Assembly: GCA_002403075.1 (NCBI GenBank)
Contig: DHHB01000084.1
Location: 41,564-77,101, forward strand
Direction of reading: 5' to 3'
DNA from: a bacterium UBP1_UBA4783
GTDB taxonomy: Bacteria > Krumholzibacteriota > Krumholzibacteriia > Krumholzibacteriales > Krumholzibacteriaceae
Length of the DNA: 35,538 bases
Shown here: one piece after another, positions 16,301-24,760 of the stretch
How the letters are laid out: every line of letters starts with the position of its first letter
Position numbering within the stretch: the stretch's first letter is position 1
Program-made: the position numbers and the translations under genes
Notes under the pieces: generated by a model
Databases searched by the model: none
What the model was told of the DNA's origin: nothing
What the model saw: the letters and a program-made list of their open reading frames with translations, nothing else

Positions 16301-17295
16301 GCTACGATCTCGCGATCCGCCTGCGCTCGTTCGCCGTCGAGAGCTTCGCCGACATAGCGGCCGTCGTCACCGGCGACCTTCGCGTCACGACCGCCGTCCT
16401 CGACGGCCGCGCGGTGCCGGACGTCGCGGGGGCCTGCACCGTCGAGCGGGCGGACGTATACTACGACATGGCGAGCATCGGAGAGGACGCGGCCGGGCCG
16501 ACGCTCGCCGCTCCGTCGTTCGTCGCCGCGGTCGATCTTCACATCCCGGGAGGCGCGCGTGTCAGGACGGACGACGCGCAGATCGAGCTGAGGGGCGACG
16601 TCACGCTGTACCATGACCGGCAGGGAACGTATTTCCGCGGGGACATCGACCTCGTCCGCGGCTGGTACAATCTGTACAACAACAAGTTCAACGTTCGCTC
16701 GGGAACGCTCCGGTTCATCGTCGCCGGCAGCACGCGCCCGGCCGTGGACATCGAAGCCGAGACGAGGGATCCCGCCGGACGCCGGATATACCTCACGATC
16801 CGGTGGCACCAGGACGATCAGGAGCCGCGTCTCACCCTTGCCCACGAGGACGCGGGATACAGCGAGACCGATATCTGGGTCATGCTCGGCGGCGGCGTCG
16901 TCAACGGGGAGGGGGGCGCGGGAACGAGCTGGGACGCCCTCGGCACGGCGCAGAATATCGCGACGAACTACCTCGAGCGCGTGCTCAACGCGCAGATGCA
17001 GGGCCTGACGATCGAGCTCGAGTCCCCCGCGGGAGCGTCCGCCGAGACGGGGCCCGCCGACTGGACGGACACGCGGGTCGCCGTCGGGAAGTATCTGTCC
17101 GAGGGCCTGTACGTGAAATACAAGCAGGCGCTTTCGATCTCGACGGCGCGCGAGTTCGAGGTCGAGTACCGGCTCAGCGATTACATTCTCCTTAGGTCCC
17201 AGCTCATCAGGTACTCGGAGCAGGCCCTTCCGGGAAAGAGCTCGAGCATGTCGGACGAAATCAACTTCGACGTGAAGTTCCGATGGGAATATTGA
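13390..17295 (+). CDS. tamB: Translocation/assembly module protein TamB-like (AsmA-like/DUF490)
   Basis: A 1301-residue protein with one N-terminal membrane anchor (about residues 13-34, after a basic stretch), a very long middle of repeating short beta-strands, and a C-terminal TamB (DUF490) domain over about the last 300 residues. TamB-like proteins span the periplasm as a hydrophobic beta-groove, working with Omp85 proteins in outer-membrane assembly or in phospholipid transport. The ATG at 13390 follows GGGGAG at 13377-13382, 19 bases after the Omp85 stop; the open frame upstream overlaps that gene and is rejected as N-terminus. Direct coupling to the Omp85 gene supports a working pair. 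Confidence 0.92.
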   Translation: MEKRRNKGKRAMSWVSLALGLLLAVIVVLYLFLRTGFFAGLAGRLVSTHLFGASPFVVTIDHIEGSIVGDVTIRNMRILYKGGAANAFELFRADEVTVRYSAGSLLGAGRSVDEIIVVSPVFRLAADSTGRYILPSFGSGDFSTYGIERFTIHGGSFMINRNGEAAAVGEVNLAGSIHSGSGGVRIDVARGSAAESSRRFVVRSLSGAVGYTRVPAPKGSAEGPRTKYILDGLSVSLEQSSFILDGAVVGDEWLFDLAVQASPADIDEIARLLGEEQGSWGELEGAFSFAGTPERFRARGTANGVVRGYALDDFRFDALRDGAAVEIDSVSGSVNGARIAGRGRARVARPRSVELALDVEHLDISRGFLAGVELPSSDITGAVDAVCRFDPFAASFALDLDAGHFHGAPFAEARIKGSYDGDTLRFAEIDMRHPAHRVSASGTVFDGREISFIMNVDLVRTSPIFAYLDIEDYRADAALNGLVEGTFDEFDLRMSGRCGDFEYHGTTLSECDMRLAVEKRGGYRVLCDVEGNGYRAGPAAFDSLSLSLEYEEPVVRIKKLFLAGPGLSVSLGADILVAGDTSTIRIGDCELETYGVAWTAAGARSIVIAGETVRFEDVQFHSREGAVFADAVWGTRAETLDGAVRVERLALDVLCRVGLSTVALEGRARGVVSCAGRIADPALSAFVEVEGACIDTFHLDAARLAAAYEAGRCRIDSLVVDSPSGGLSLGGEIVGVSVGDALRRPREAAASAVVSLDAICSDLRAAPLFSFARVPGVTGGRLDGALSVRDSLVHPTVEFRGAVRDLRMSAFSVPRIDCELRLDGRALSAEGALHLSEGHRGSFSGTFPVVPASFLYALDRQGALALEVVVPEGDFAEVPALTNKIAEASGRYSLRFGVTGTAADPHLGGEVRIADATLRIAGMDERYTSLYASVLVEDSLITISRLDARRGKKGSVGVGGTIALSGWKPARYDLAIRLRSFAVESFADIAAVVTGDLRVTTAVLDGRAVPDVAGACTVERADVYYDMASIGEDAAGPTLAAPSFVAAVDLHIPGGARVRTDDAQIELRGDVTLYHDRQGTYFRGDIDLVRGWYNLYNNKFNVRSGTLRFIVAGSTRPAVDIEAETRDPAGRRIYLTIRWHQDDQEPRLTLAHEDAGYSETDIWVMLGGGVVNGEGGAGTSWDALGTAQNIATNYLERVLNAQMQGLTIELESPAGASAETGPADWTDTRVAVGKYLSEGLYVKYKQALSISTAREFEVEYRLSDYILLRSQLIRYSEQALPGKSSSMSDEINFDVKFRWEY

Positions 17296-17336
17296 CGGTG
17301 AAAAAGCTTGCCGGAACGACGTTCAAGCGCGAATTT

Positions 17337-20300
17337 ATGCGTATGAAGATAAATCGAGCGGGGACTCCGTGTTTCGCGGATTCGCCGGCGCTGCGGCGAT
17401 TCGCCGCGGTCGCCGCCGCGGCGGCGATCCTTGCGTTGGCCGCCCCGCCCGCCGGCGCGCAGGTCAGTTGGTTCGGCAAGAATAAGATCCAGTATCGCGA
17501 TCTCGAATGGCACATCCTCAGGACGCCTCATTTCGACGTCCATTTCACCGGCGACTACCGCGATCTCGCGGCGAGAACGGGATTCATCCTCGAATACGGG
17601 TATGAGAAGCTCGCGGAGGATTTCTCGCACCGCATCGGCTGGCGGATCCCCGTGATCGTCTACGGCAGCCAGGCCGATTTTCAGCAAACGAACGTGACAT
17701 GGTCGCAGTTGTCCGAGGGGGTGCTCGCGTTCAGCGAGCCGACGCGGCGGCGGATCGTGATCTATTTCGGCGGCTCGAGCGTCGAGTACGCCAACACGGC
17801 CGTTCACGAGCTCGTGCACATCTTCATGTTCGATATCGTGTACGGGAATCTCCTCAAATCGGTGTTTTCGCGAAGCCGCCTCTTTCCCGTGCCGCTCTGG
17901 TTCGCCGAGGGCATCGCCGAATACTACTCGGTCGGATGGGAGGGGAGCGGCGAGATGTTCATGAGGGACGCCGCCGTGTTCGATTATTTGCCCGATCTCG
18001 AATACGCCGGAGGGTACATGGCGTACAAGGCCGGGCAGGCGGGCATCCGCTATATCAACGAGACGTACGGGCCCGGCAAGGTCGTTGAGATCCTCGAAGG
18101 GCTTCGCGGCGGCTCTCTCGCGGGAGCGGTGCAGAACTCCCTCGGCATCACGCAGGCCGAGCTCAGCCGCGACTGGAAGAAATCGATCCGGAAACGCTAC
18201 TGGCCGCTCTACGCGGACAAGAAGGAACCCGAGACGTACGGACGGCGTCTCACGGACCACGTCAAGCAGCATCACTTCATGAACACGAAGCCGGCGTTTT
18301 CACCGGACGGCGAGCGTCTCGTGTATTTCTCCGATCGCAAGGGGCTCGACGCCATCTACCTCATGAACGCGCTCACCGGCAAGGTCGAGAAGCGGCTCGT
18401 CACGGGGATGATGACCTCCCGGTTCGAATCGATCCGGAGCATGAACTCGAGCCTCACCTACAGCCCCGCGGGGGATCGCATCGCGTTCGTCGCGAAGTCC
18501 CGCGGCTTCGACAGACTCTTCATCGCGACCGTGCCCCGGGGAAAGGTCGTCGCCGAGCTTCCGCTGCCTCTCGATTTCTTCCACAGCCCGGCCTGGTCGC
18601 CGGACGGCGGGACGATCGCGCTCGTCGGCGTGAAGGACGGGCAGGTCGATCTCTATCTCTACCGGATCGAGACCGCGGCGCTCGAGCGGATCACGAACGA
18701 CGACGCCGACGAAATCTCCCCGGCGTGGTTCCCCGACGGGACGCGGATCGCGTTCGCCCGGGCGGCCACTCCGACGATCCGGCCGTCGTTCGCCGCGGAC
18801 AGCTCGGGCGTTTTGAGGCTCGTCGACGTCGATTACGCCGCCGCCGCCGGAGCGGATTCGACCGAGAGCGACATTTGGAGCGTCGACGTGGGCACGGGCG
18901 AGCGGCGTCTCCTCGTCAGGACCCCGGGGAACGACGGGAATCCTTCGATCCTGCCGGGGGGCGCGGAGCTGCTGTTCACCTCCGACGAGTTCGGCATCAG
19001 CAATCTCTACCGCGGAAGCGTCGAGACGGGCGGGTACTATCGATTCACCGACGTTCTGGGCGGCATATTTTCCTTCTCGTATTCCGCGGCGAAGGACCGG
19101 CTCGTCATGAGCGCCTTCAGCCAGGCCGGGTACGATCTGTTCATGATGGACGAGTTCAGCGGAAAGTCGAGGGAGTCGTACTCGACAGGCGGGCCGATGC
19201 TCGCCGAAAACGGCGCCGTCGGGTCACCGGCGGCCGCGATCGAGGCGACCGCCCCCGCGGGAGCGGATACGGCCGCCGTCGCGGCCGCGGACTCCGCCGA
19301 GGCTTCGCCGGATTCGATCCCCGCCGCCGAGCCGGCGGGCGCGGACGACGTCGAGCCGGCCGTGAGCGGCGCCGCGTCGCTCGCGGCGGCGGGACGCCTC
19401 GCGGGAGAGCCTTCCGGACGCCGCCCGCGGGGGGTCGAGATCGACGAGGCGCCTCCCGCCGTCGTCGTCGACGAGGACTCGAAGGACAACATCGATCCCG
19501 ACACGCTCGAGGCGATACGGCAGCGCGTCGCGAAGGAGGTCGGGACGATCCAGCCGTACCGCTTGAAGCTCGCGCCCGACTACATCGGCGATATGGCGAG
19601 CGTCTATTTCTTCTCCGGATACGGATTCGGGCTTATGAACCAGATCGCGTTCAGCGATCTCCTCGGCGATCATCACCTCTTTATCGCGTTCAACATATAC
19701 CAGTCGATCGAGGACAGCGACATTCAGGTCAGCTACTACTACCTCAAGAAGCGGCTCGACTTCGCGGTCGGCGTCTTCCAGTACAAAAACTACCTCAACT
19801 CCCGGGTGTCGTCGATCGGCGAAACCTTCCAGGACTACCGGCTGTTCACCGAGCGCAACTACGGCGTATCGGGGCTCGTGAGCTATCCGCTGTCGACGTT
19901 CACCCGGCTCGATCTCGAGCTCGAGGGGTTCGTCTCGGAGCGGGAGTTTTTCGGCGTCTATCAGCCGAGCGACGGGGGCTACGCCTATTACGTGCCCGAG
20001 AAATCGACTCGATACGTTCTCCAGCCGGCGCTCTCCCTCGTGCACGATTCGGCTTACTGGGGTTACTTCGGACCGGTGATCGGCTCTCGCTGGCTCGCGA
20101 GAGTCTCGAAATCGGTGCCGATCGCCGGCGACATGATCGACCGGTTTTCGGCCTACTACGATTTCAGGAAGTATCAGCCGCTCTTCTACCGGAACTACTT
20201 CGTGTTCCGCGGCATGGGAGCCGTGAGCTCGGGGGACGACGGACGCGTCTTCTTCCTCGGCGGACCGATGACGATGCGCGGGTACGATTACCTGCAGTTC

Positions 20301-20633
20301 TCCGGCTCGCGCATGATGCTCTTCACGCTCGAGTACCGATTTCCGCTCCTCGACGCCGTCATCTTCGGATGGCCGGGACGATGGGGGATCACCGATATCG
20401 GCGGATCGTTCTTCCTCGATTCGGGCGCCGTCTGGGGTCGCGACACCTACGTCGAGCCGCCTCCGTCGGTTCCCCCGCGGATGCTCAACGGCGTCCCCTT
20501 CTACAGCGATTTCGGGCTCGGCTTTCACCTTCGTTTCGGCTATATTGTCCTCAACTTCGAGTGGGGCTGGCCGACCGATTTCAACGCGACGGGCGATAAG
20601 ATGTTCCACTTCTACCTCGGGCCGCTCTTCTGA
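17337..20633 (+). CDS. Exported fusion: peptidase-MA-like zinc peptidase, TolB-like beta-propeller and Omp85-like barrel
   Basis: A 1098-residue multidomain protein. A signal peptide ends near residue 41 (A-G-A-Q). Residues 45-290 resemble the peptidase MA/gluzincin family with H-E-L-V-H at 157-161 and a likely third ligand Glu 191 in W-F-A-E-G-I-A-E. Residues about 310-615 contain WD40-like repeats with F-S-P-D-G, W-S-P-D-G and W-F-P-D-G motifs, as in TolB propellers. An Ala/Pro/Ser/Asp-rich linker (about 620-725) leads to a beta-rich C-terminal domain of some 360 residues with an Omp85-like G-G-P-M-T-M-R-G-Y loop (Met-Arg-Gly-Tyr at 980-983) and a terminal Phe. No POTRA domain is visible. 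The start is uncertain: ATG 17337 or 17343 fits the signal peptide best; GTG 17298 and ATG 17283 (overlapping tamB) are in frame. The exact function is unknown; it is co-directional with Omp85 and TamB. Confidence 0.85.
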   Translation: MRMKINRAGTPCFADSPALRRFAAVAAAAAILALAAPPAGAQVSWFGKNKIQYRDLEWHILRTPHFDVHFTGDYRDLAARTGFILEYGYEKLAEDFSHRIGWRIPVIVYGSQADFQQTNVTWSQLSEGVLAFSEPTRRRIVIYFGGSSVEYANTAVHELVHIFMFDIVYGNLLKSVFSRSRLFPVPLWFAEGIAEYYSVGWEGSGEMFMRDAAVFDYLPDLEYAGGYMAYKAGQAGIRYINETYGPGKVVEILEGLRGGSLAGAVQNSLGITQAELSRDWKKSIRKRYWPLYADKKEPETYGRRLTDHVKQHHFMNTKPAFSPDGERLVYFSDRKGLDAIYLMNALTGKVEKRLVTGMMTSRFESIRSMNSSLTYSPAGDRIAFVAKSRGFDRLFIATVPRGKVVAELPLPLDFFHSPAWSPDGGTIALVGVKDGQVDLYLYRIETAALERITNDDADEISPAWFPDGTRIAFARAATPTIRPSFAADSSGVLRLVDVDYAAAAGADSTESDIWSVDVGTGERRLLVRTPGNDGNPSILPGGAELLFTSDEFGISNLYRGSVETGGYYRFTDVLGGIFSFSYSAAKDRLVMSAFSQAGYDLFMMDEFSGKSRESYSTGGPMLAENGAVGSPAAAIEATAPAGADTAAVAAADSAEASPDSIPAAEPAGADDVEPAVSGAASLAAAGRLAGEPSGRRPRGVEIDEAPPAVVVDEDSKDNIDPDTLEAIRQRVAKEVGTIQPYRLKLAPDYIGDMASVYFFSGYGFGLMNQIAFSDLLGDHHLFIAFNIYQSIEDSDIQVSYYYLKKRLDFAVGVFQYKNYLNSRVSSIGETFQDYRLFTERNYGVSGLVSYPLSTFTRLDLELEGFVSEREFFGVYQPSDGGYAYYVPEKSTRYVLQPALSLVHDSAYWGYFGPVIGSRWLARVSKSVPIAGDMIDRFSAYYDFRKYQPLFYRNYFVFRGMGAVSSGDDGRVFFLGGPMTMRGYDYLQFSGSRMMLFTLEYRFPLLDAVIFGWPGRWGITDIGGSFFLDSGAVWGRDTYVEPPPSVPPRMLNGVPFYSDFGLGFHLRFGYIVLNFEWGWPTDFNATGDKMFHFYLGPLF

Positions 20634-20677
20634 CGGTCCGGTTGGAACGCGCAACCCCGAAGCACAGGATGAACCGA

Positions 20678-22873
20678 ATGGACACGCTCAACGAGCAGCA
20701 GCGTCGCGCGGTCGCTGCGACCGAGGGCCCCGTGCTCGTTCTCGCGGGCGCGGGAAGCGGAAAGACGCGCGTCCTCACGGAGCGGATCGCCCACCTCATC
20801 CGCGACCGGGGCGTATCGCCCGAGCGCATCCTCGCGTTCACCTTCACGAACAAGGCGGCCGGAGAGATGCGTTCGCGCGTGGAGCGGCTTTTGGGGCAGC
20901 GCGCGCTCCCGTTCTGGATCGGAACCTTTCACGCGACGGGTCTCAAGGTGCTCCGCCGCGAGGGGGCGCACATCGGTCTCAAGAACGACTTCGCCGTGTA
21001 TGACGAGGACGATACGGGATCGCTGGTCAAGGAAACGGTCAAGGGATGCGGGTGGAGCCTCGACGAGTACCCGCCGGCCGTGGTGCGCGACCGCATATCG
21101 CGGTGGAAGTGCGCGCTCGTGACCTCCGAGGAGGCGCTCGAACGGGCGGCCGATCTCGTCGAGGAGCGGCACGCGCGCATCTACGAGCGGTACGAGAAGG
21201 GGCTCCGGCGGGCGAACGCGTGCGACTTCGACGATCTCATCGCCCGCGTCGTCGAGCTCTTCACGGCGCATCCGCGGGTCAAGGAACGGTACGCGCGCCA
21301 GTTCCTCTACGTGCTCGTCGACGAGTTCCAGGACACGAACACGATCCAGATGCTCATGATCGACGCGTTCGCCTCGGGACACCGCAATCTCTTCGTCGTC
21401 GGCGACGACGATCAGGCGATCTACGGCTGGCGCGGCGCCACCATCGACAACATACTCCAATTCGACAGGGTGTACGCGGGGACGACCGTCGTCCGTCTCG
21501 AGGAGAACTACCGCTCGACGAACGCGATCCTCGAGGCGGCGAATCATCTCATCAGCCGCAACGCGGGCCGCACGGGGAAACGCCTGTGGTCGAAGCTCGG
21601 CCCGGGAGAGAAGGCGAAGCTCGCGTTCGTCGCGGACGACGAGGAGGAGGGGGCGCGTGTCCGCGAGACGATCGTCGGCCTCCTGCGCGCGGGGATGCGG
21701 CGGAGCGAGATCGCGGTGCTCTACCGCACGCACGCGCAATCCCGGGCGATCGAGGCGGCCCTGAGGACGGGGGCCCTTCCGTACCAGATCATTGGCGGCG
21801 TGCGGTTCTACGAGCGCAGGGAGATCCGGGACCTTCTCGGTTATCTGAAGCTCGTCGCCAATCCGAGCGACAACGTCAACTTCAGGCGCGTGGTGAACGT
21901 CCCCCGCAGGGGCGTCGGGAACGTGACGATCGAGCGGATCGCCGAGGCGGCGGGGGAGGAGAGCTATCTCGCGGCGATCAGGCGGCCGGACGTCATCGGC
22001 GGCCTGCCGGCCGCTCAGCGGGCGAAGGTCGTCGAGTTTTCGAACCTCATGGCCGGCCTTCAGGTGATCGCGGCGACCGGCACGGCGCACGACGTGCTCA
22101 CGGCGGTGATCGATAGAACGAAATACCGCCGGCACCTCGCCGAGGACCCGAAGACCGCCGAGACGCGCGTCGAGAACATCGAGGAGCTTCTCGTCGAGAC
22201 GCAGCGGTTCGCCGCCTCGGCTCCCGAGCCGCGTCTCGGGCTTTTTCTCGAGCAGATCGCCCTCATGAGCGACGTCGACGCCCTCACGAACGAGGAAACG
22301 GTCGCCCTCATGACGCTCCATAACGCCAAGGGGCTCGAGTACCGCGCCGTGCTGATCACCGGCATCGAGGAGGGGCTCCTCCCTCACTATTCGAGCTTCG
22401 ACGATCCCGCCGAGCTCGAGGAAGAGCGGCGGCTCCTGTACGTCGGCATGACGCGCGCCCGAGAGCGCCTCTACCTCTTTACGGCCGCGAACCGGATGCG
22501 TTTCGGAAGCTGGATGGACAACCACCCGTCCCGGTTTCTCGGGGAGATACCGCGGTCCCTGCTCGACGTGTACGAGGAGGAGGCGCCCCGGAGCGATCCG
22601 CGCGAGCGGATGCTCCGCGGCGGATCCGAAGGGGGACGGGTGGTCCGCGGGATCCGGTCCCCGCTCGGGGAGCCGCCCCCCGCTGCGCAGGCCGAGGGCG
22701 GCGCCGAGTCGCGGCGCTTCCGGAAGGGCGCGACCGTGTTCCATCCGACCTACGGAGAGGGCGTCGTTCGCAGCGTGGAGGGGAGCGGACCGGACATGAA
22801 GGTGTCCGTGTACTTCCCCGGCCGCGGCGAAAAGAAGTTTCTCGTCGCGTACGCGCCGTTCCGGTTTTCGTAA
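20678..22873 (+). CDS. pcrA: UvrD/PcrA-type ATP-dependent DNA helicase
   Basis: A 731-residue SF1A helicase (3'-5'), acting in nucleotide-excision and mismatch repair and in clearing RecA or stalled polymerase. All helicase motifs can be read: A-G-A-G-S-G-K-T with Lys 29, T-F-T-N-K-A-A, V-D-E-F-Q-D-T, G-D-D-D-Q-A-I-Y-G-W-R-G-A, E-E-N-Y-R-S-T, T-L-H-N-A-K-G-L-E and V-G-M-T-R-A-R-E. The last 50 residues form the Tudor-like domain (V-F-H-P-T-Y-G-E-G-V-V) that binds RNA polymerase in PcrA. ATG 20678 is chosen because AGGAT at 20666-20670 is 7 bases upstream; ATG 20669 and TTG 20642 are alternatives. Confidence 0.94.
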   Translation: MDTLNEQQRRAVAATEGPVLVLAGAGSGKTRVLTERIAHLIRDRGVSPERILAFTFTNKAAGEMRSRVERLLGQRALPFWIGTFHATGLKVLRREGAHIGLKNDFAVYDEDDTGSLVKETVKGCGWSLDEYPPAVVRDRISRWKCALVTSEEALERAADLVEERHARIYERYEKGLRRANACDFDDLIARVVELFTAHPRVKERYARQFLYVLVDEFQDTNTIQMLMIDAFASGHRNLFVVGDDDQAIYGWRGATIDNILQFDRVYAGTTVVRLEENYRSTNAILEAANHLISRNAGRTGKRLWSKLGPGEKAKLAFVADDEEEGARVRETIVGLLRAGMRRSEIAVLYRTHAQSRAIEAALRTGALPYQIIGGVRFYERREIRDLLGYLKLVANPSDNVNFRRVVNVPRRGVGNVTIERIAEAAGEESYLAAIRRPDVIGGLPAAQRAKVVEFSNLMAGLQVIAATGTAHDVLTAVIDRTKYRRHLAEDPKTAETRVENIEELLVETQRFAASAPEPRLGLFLEQIALMSDVDALTNEETVALMTLHNAKGLEYRAVLITGIEEGLLPHYSSFDDPAELEEERRLLYVGMTRARERLYLFTAANRMRFGSWMDNHPSRFLGEIPRSLLDVYEEEAPRSDPRERMLRGGSEGGRVVRGIRSPLGEPPPAAQAEGGAESRRFRKGATVFHPTYGEGVVRSVEGSGPDMKVSVYFPGRGEKKFLVAYAPFRFS

Positions 22874-22893
22874 AACGCGCGCGGAGGCGGCTG

Positions 22894-22922
22894 TTGACAC
22901 GGCGCGGCGTTGCTGGTAGCGT
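22894..22922 (+). promoter_or_regulatory. Sigma-70-type promoter for gatCAB
   Basis: TTGACA at 22894-22899, 17 bases, then TAGCGT at 22917-22922 (only the T, A and final T of the -10 fit). It lies in the short gap after the helicase gene and would give a leader of about 27 bases to gatC. Confidence 0.6.
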
Positions 22923-22955
22923 TCGACGGCACCGGACGACGGGAGGACGCCGGCG

Positions 22956-23255
22956 ATGGAATTCACGGACAAGGATCTCGAACATCTCGAACGGCTCGCC
23001 CGCGTGAAGCTGGCCGGCCCGTCGCGGGAGAATCTTCGCGGGCAGCTTTCCCGGATCATCGAGTTCGTCAAACAGCTGCAGGCCGTCGATACGGCGGGGT
23101 TCGACGCCGCCGGCGCGACGGTCGCCGCCGGGACGTCGCTGCGCGAAGACGTTCCCCGGCCGTGCCTCCCGCGGGAGGAGATACTCGGCGCGGCGCCCGA
23201 GCGGCGCGACGAGTTCTTCGGGGTTCCGCCGGTCATCGATACGGAGGACGCCTGA
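22956..23255 (+). CDS. gatC: Aspartyl/glutamyl-tRNA amidotransferase subunit C
   Basis: A 99-residue GatC, the small belt subunit that holds GatA and GatB together. It has the expected helical N-terminus (L-E-H-L-E-R-L-A-R-V-K-L) and a C-terminal R-E-D-V-P-R-P then F-F-G-V-P-P-V-I segment. It starts at ATG 22956 with GGGAGGA upstream and heads the gatCAB operon. Presence of GatCAB means Gln-tRNA and/or Asn-tRNA are made indirectly by transamidation. Confidence 0.93.
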   Translation: MEFTDKDLEHLERLARVKLAGPSRENLRGQLSRIIEFVKQLQAVDTAGFDAAGATVAAGTSLREDVPRPCLPREEILGAAPERRDEFFGVPPVIDTEDA

Positions 23256-23284
23256 GCCCGGCTCCGGGCCGGGGCGGAGGCGCC

Positions 23285-24760
23285 ATGAGCGACATTCTCC
23301 GATATTCGATCGACGAGCTCTCCGCGCTCTACCGCGCGAAAAAGCTCGCCGTGCGCGACGTCGTCGACGCGTACCTCGCCCGCATCGACGAGGCGGAGCC
23401 CTCGATCAAGGCGTTTCTCGCCGTGTTCCCGGACGAGGCGCGGGCCAGGGCCGCGGAGCTCGACGAGCGGGGGCACGACGGAAGCATCCTCTACGGCGTC
23501 CCGGTCGCGGTGAAGGACAACATCTGCACGCGCGGCGCGGCGACCACCTGCGCCTCGAAGATCCTCGAACGCTATCGGCCGCCGTACGACGCGACGGTCG
23601 TCGAGAGGTTGCGGCTCTCCGGAGCCGTGATCCTCGGCAAGACCAACCTCGACGAGTTCGCGATGGGCTCCTCGTGCGAGAACTCGGCGTTTCAGGCGAC
23701 GCGGAACCCGTGGGACACGGAGCGCGCGCCCGGGGGCTCGAGCGGCGGATCGGCGGCCGCGGTCGCCTCGGGAATGGCGCTCGCCGCGCTCGGTTCCGAT
23801 ACGGGCGGCTCGATCCGCCAGCCGGCCGCTCTCTGCGGCGTCGCCGGGCTCAAGGGGACGTACGGGCGGGTCTCGCGGTACGGGCTCGTGGCGTTCGCGT
23901 CGAGCCTCGATCAGATCGGACCCCTCGCGCGCGGTGTGCGCGACGCCGCCCGCGTGATGGAGGCGATCGCGGGTCACGACCCGAACGACGCCACGACGAT
24001 CCCGGAGCCCGCGCCGGCGCTCTCGGCGGACCTCGACAAGGGGCTCGACGGGCTCCGGCTCGCCGTCCCGGCGGGGCTCGACCGCTGGCGGATGGACGAG
24101 CCGGTCCGCGAGATCGTTCTGCAAACCGTCGCTCGGCTCGCCGAGGAGGGTATGAAGCCCGAGACGGTCGAGCTTCCCGGCATGGAAACCTCCATCGCCT
24201 CCTACTACGTTCTCGCGAACGCGGAGGCGTCCTCCAACCTCGCCCGCTACGACGGCGTCAAGTACGGCTACCGCGCCGGGAGCGGCGCGCTCGCCGAGAT
24301 GTACGAGCGCACGCGGGGCGAAGGGTTCGGCGAGGAGGTCAAACGCCGGATCCTGCTGGGAACGTACGTGCTGTCGTCGGGGTATTACGACGCATATTAC
24401 GGCAAGGCGCAGCGCGTGCAGGCGCTCATACGCGAACAGTTCCGGGCCGTCTTCCGGAAGTTCGACCTCGTCATGCTTCCGACCTCCCCGACGCCCGCGT
24501 TCCGGCTCGGCGAGCGGCTCGCCGATCCGATCGCGATGTACCTCTCGGACATCTTCACGACGCCGGCGAACATCGCGGGGTTTCCGGCGATCTCCGTTCC
24601 GGCCGGGCTTTCCCCCGACGGGCTCCCGATCGGCATGCAGCTCTTCGCGGGCTGGGGGCGCGAGAGCGTCCTGCTGAGGGGCGCGTGCGGTCTCGAACGC
24701 GTCTTCCGGTTCCGCGAGCGCTTTCCGGGACCGGCGGCTGGAGGGGGGCGGCTGTCGTGA
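23285..24760 (+). CDS. gatA: Aspartyl/glutamyl-tRNA amidotransferase subunit A
   Basis: A 491-residue amidase-signature enzyme that frees ammonia from glutamine for GatB. The catalytic Ser-cisSer-Lys triad is intact: Lys 77 (V-A-V-K-D-N), Ser 152 (G-G-S-S-G-G-S) and Ser 176 (D-T-G-G-S-I-R-Q-P), with the same spacings as the S. aureus enzyme (79, 154, 178). The ATG at 23285 has GGAGG at 23276-23280. The stop overlaps the GTG start of gatB. Confidence 0.96.
   Translation: MSDILRYSIDELSALYRAKKLAVRDVVDAYLARIDEAEPSIKAFLAVFPDEARARAAELDERGHDGSILYGVPVAVKDNICTRGAATTCASKILERYRPPYDATVVERLRLSGAVILGKTNLDEFAMGSSCENSAFQATRNPWDTERAPGGSSGGSAAAVASGMALAALGSDTGGSIRQPAALCGVAGLKGTYGRVSRYGLVAFASSLDQIGPLARGVRDAARVMEAIAGHDPNDATTIPEPAPALSADLDKGLDGLRLAVPAGLDRWRMDEPVREIVLQTVARLAEEGMKPETVELPGMETSIASYYVLANAEASSNLARYDGVKYGYRAGSGALAEMYERTRGEGFGEEVKRRILLGTYVLSSGYYDAYYGKAQRVQALIREQFRAVFRKFDLVMLPTSPTPAFRLGERLADPIAMYLSDIFTTPANIAGFPAISVPAGLSPDGLPIGMQLFAGWGRESVLLRGACGLERVFRFRERFPGPAAGGGRLS

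Noticed and set aside
17283..17336. Start of the peptidase-barrel fusion at ATG 17283, overlapping tamB
   Set aside because: It would put about 18 extra residues before an already long signal peptide and has no clear ribosome-binding site; it cannot be fully excluded.
20612..24124. A 1170-codon open frame on the minus strand opposite pcrA-gatC-gatA
   Set aside because: It is antisense to three clear genes, has low-complexity Arg/Glu/Asp-rich content and no domain; it is the mirror of strong GC codon bias. The same applies to the long minus-strand frames at 14203-16845, 11439-13466 and 31213-33636.
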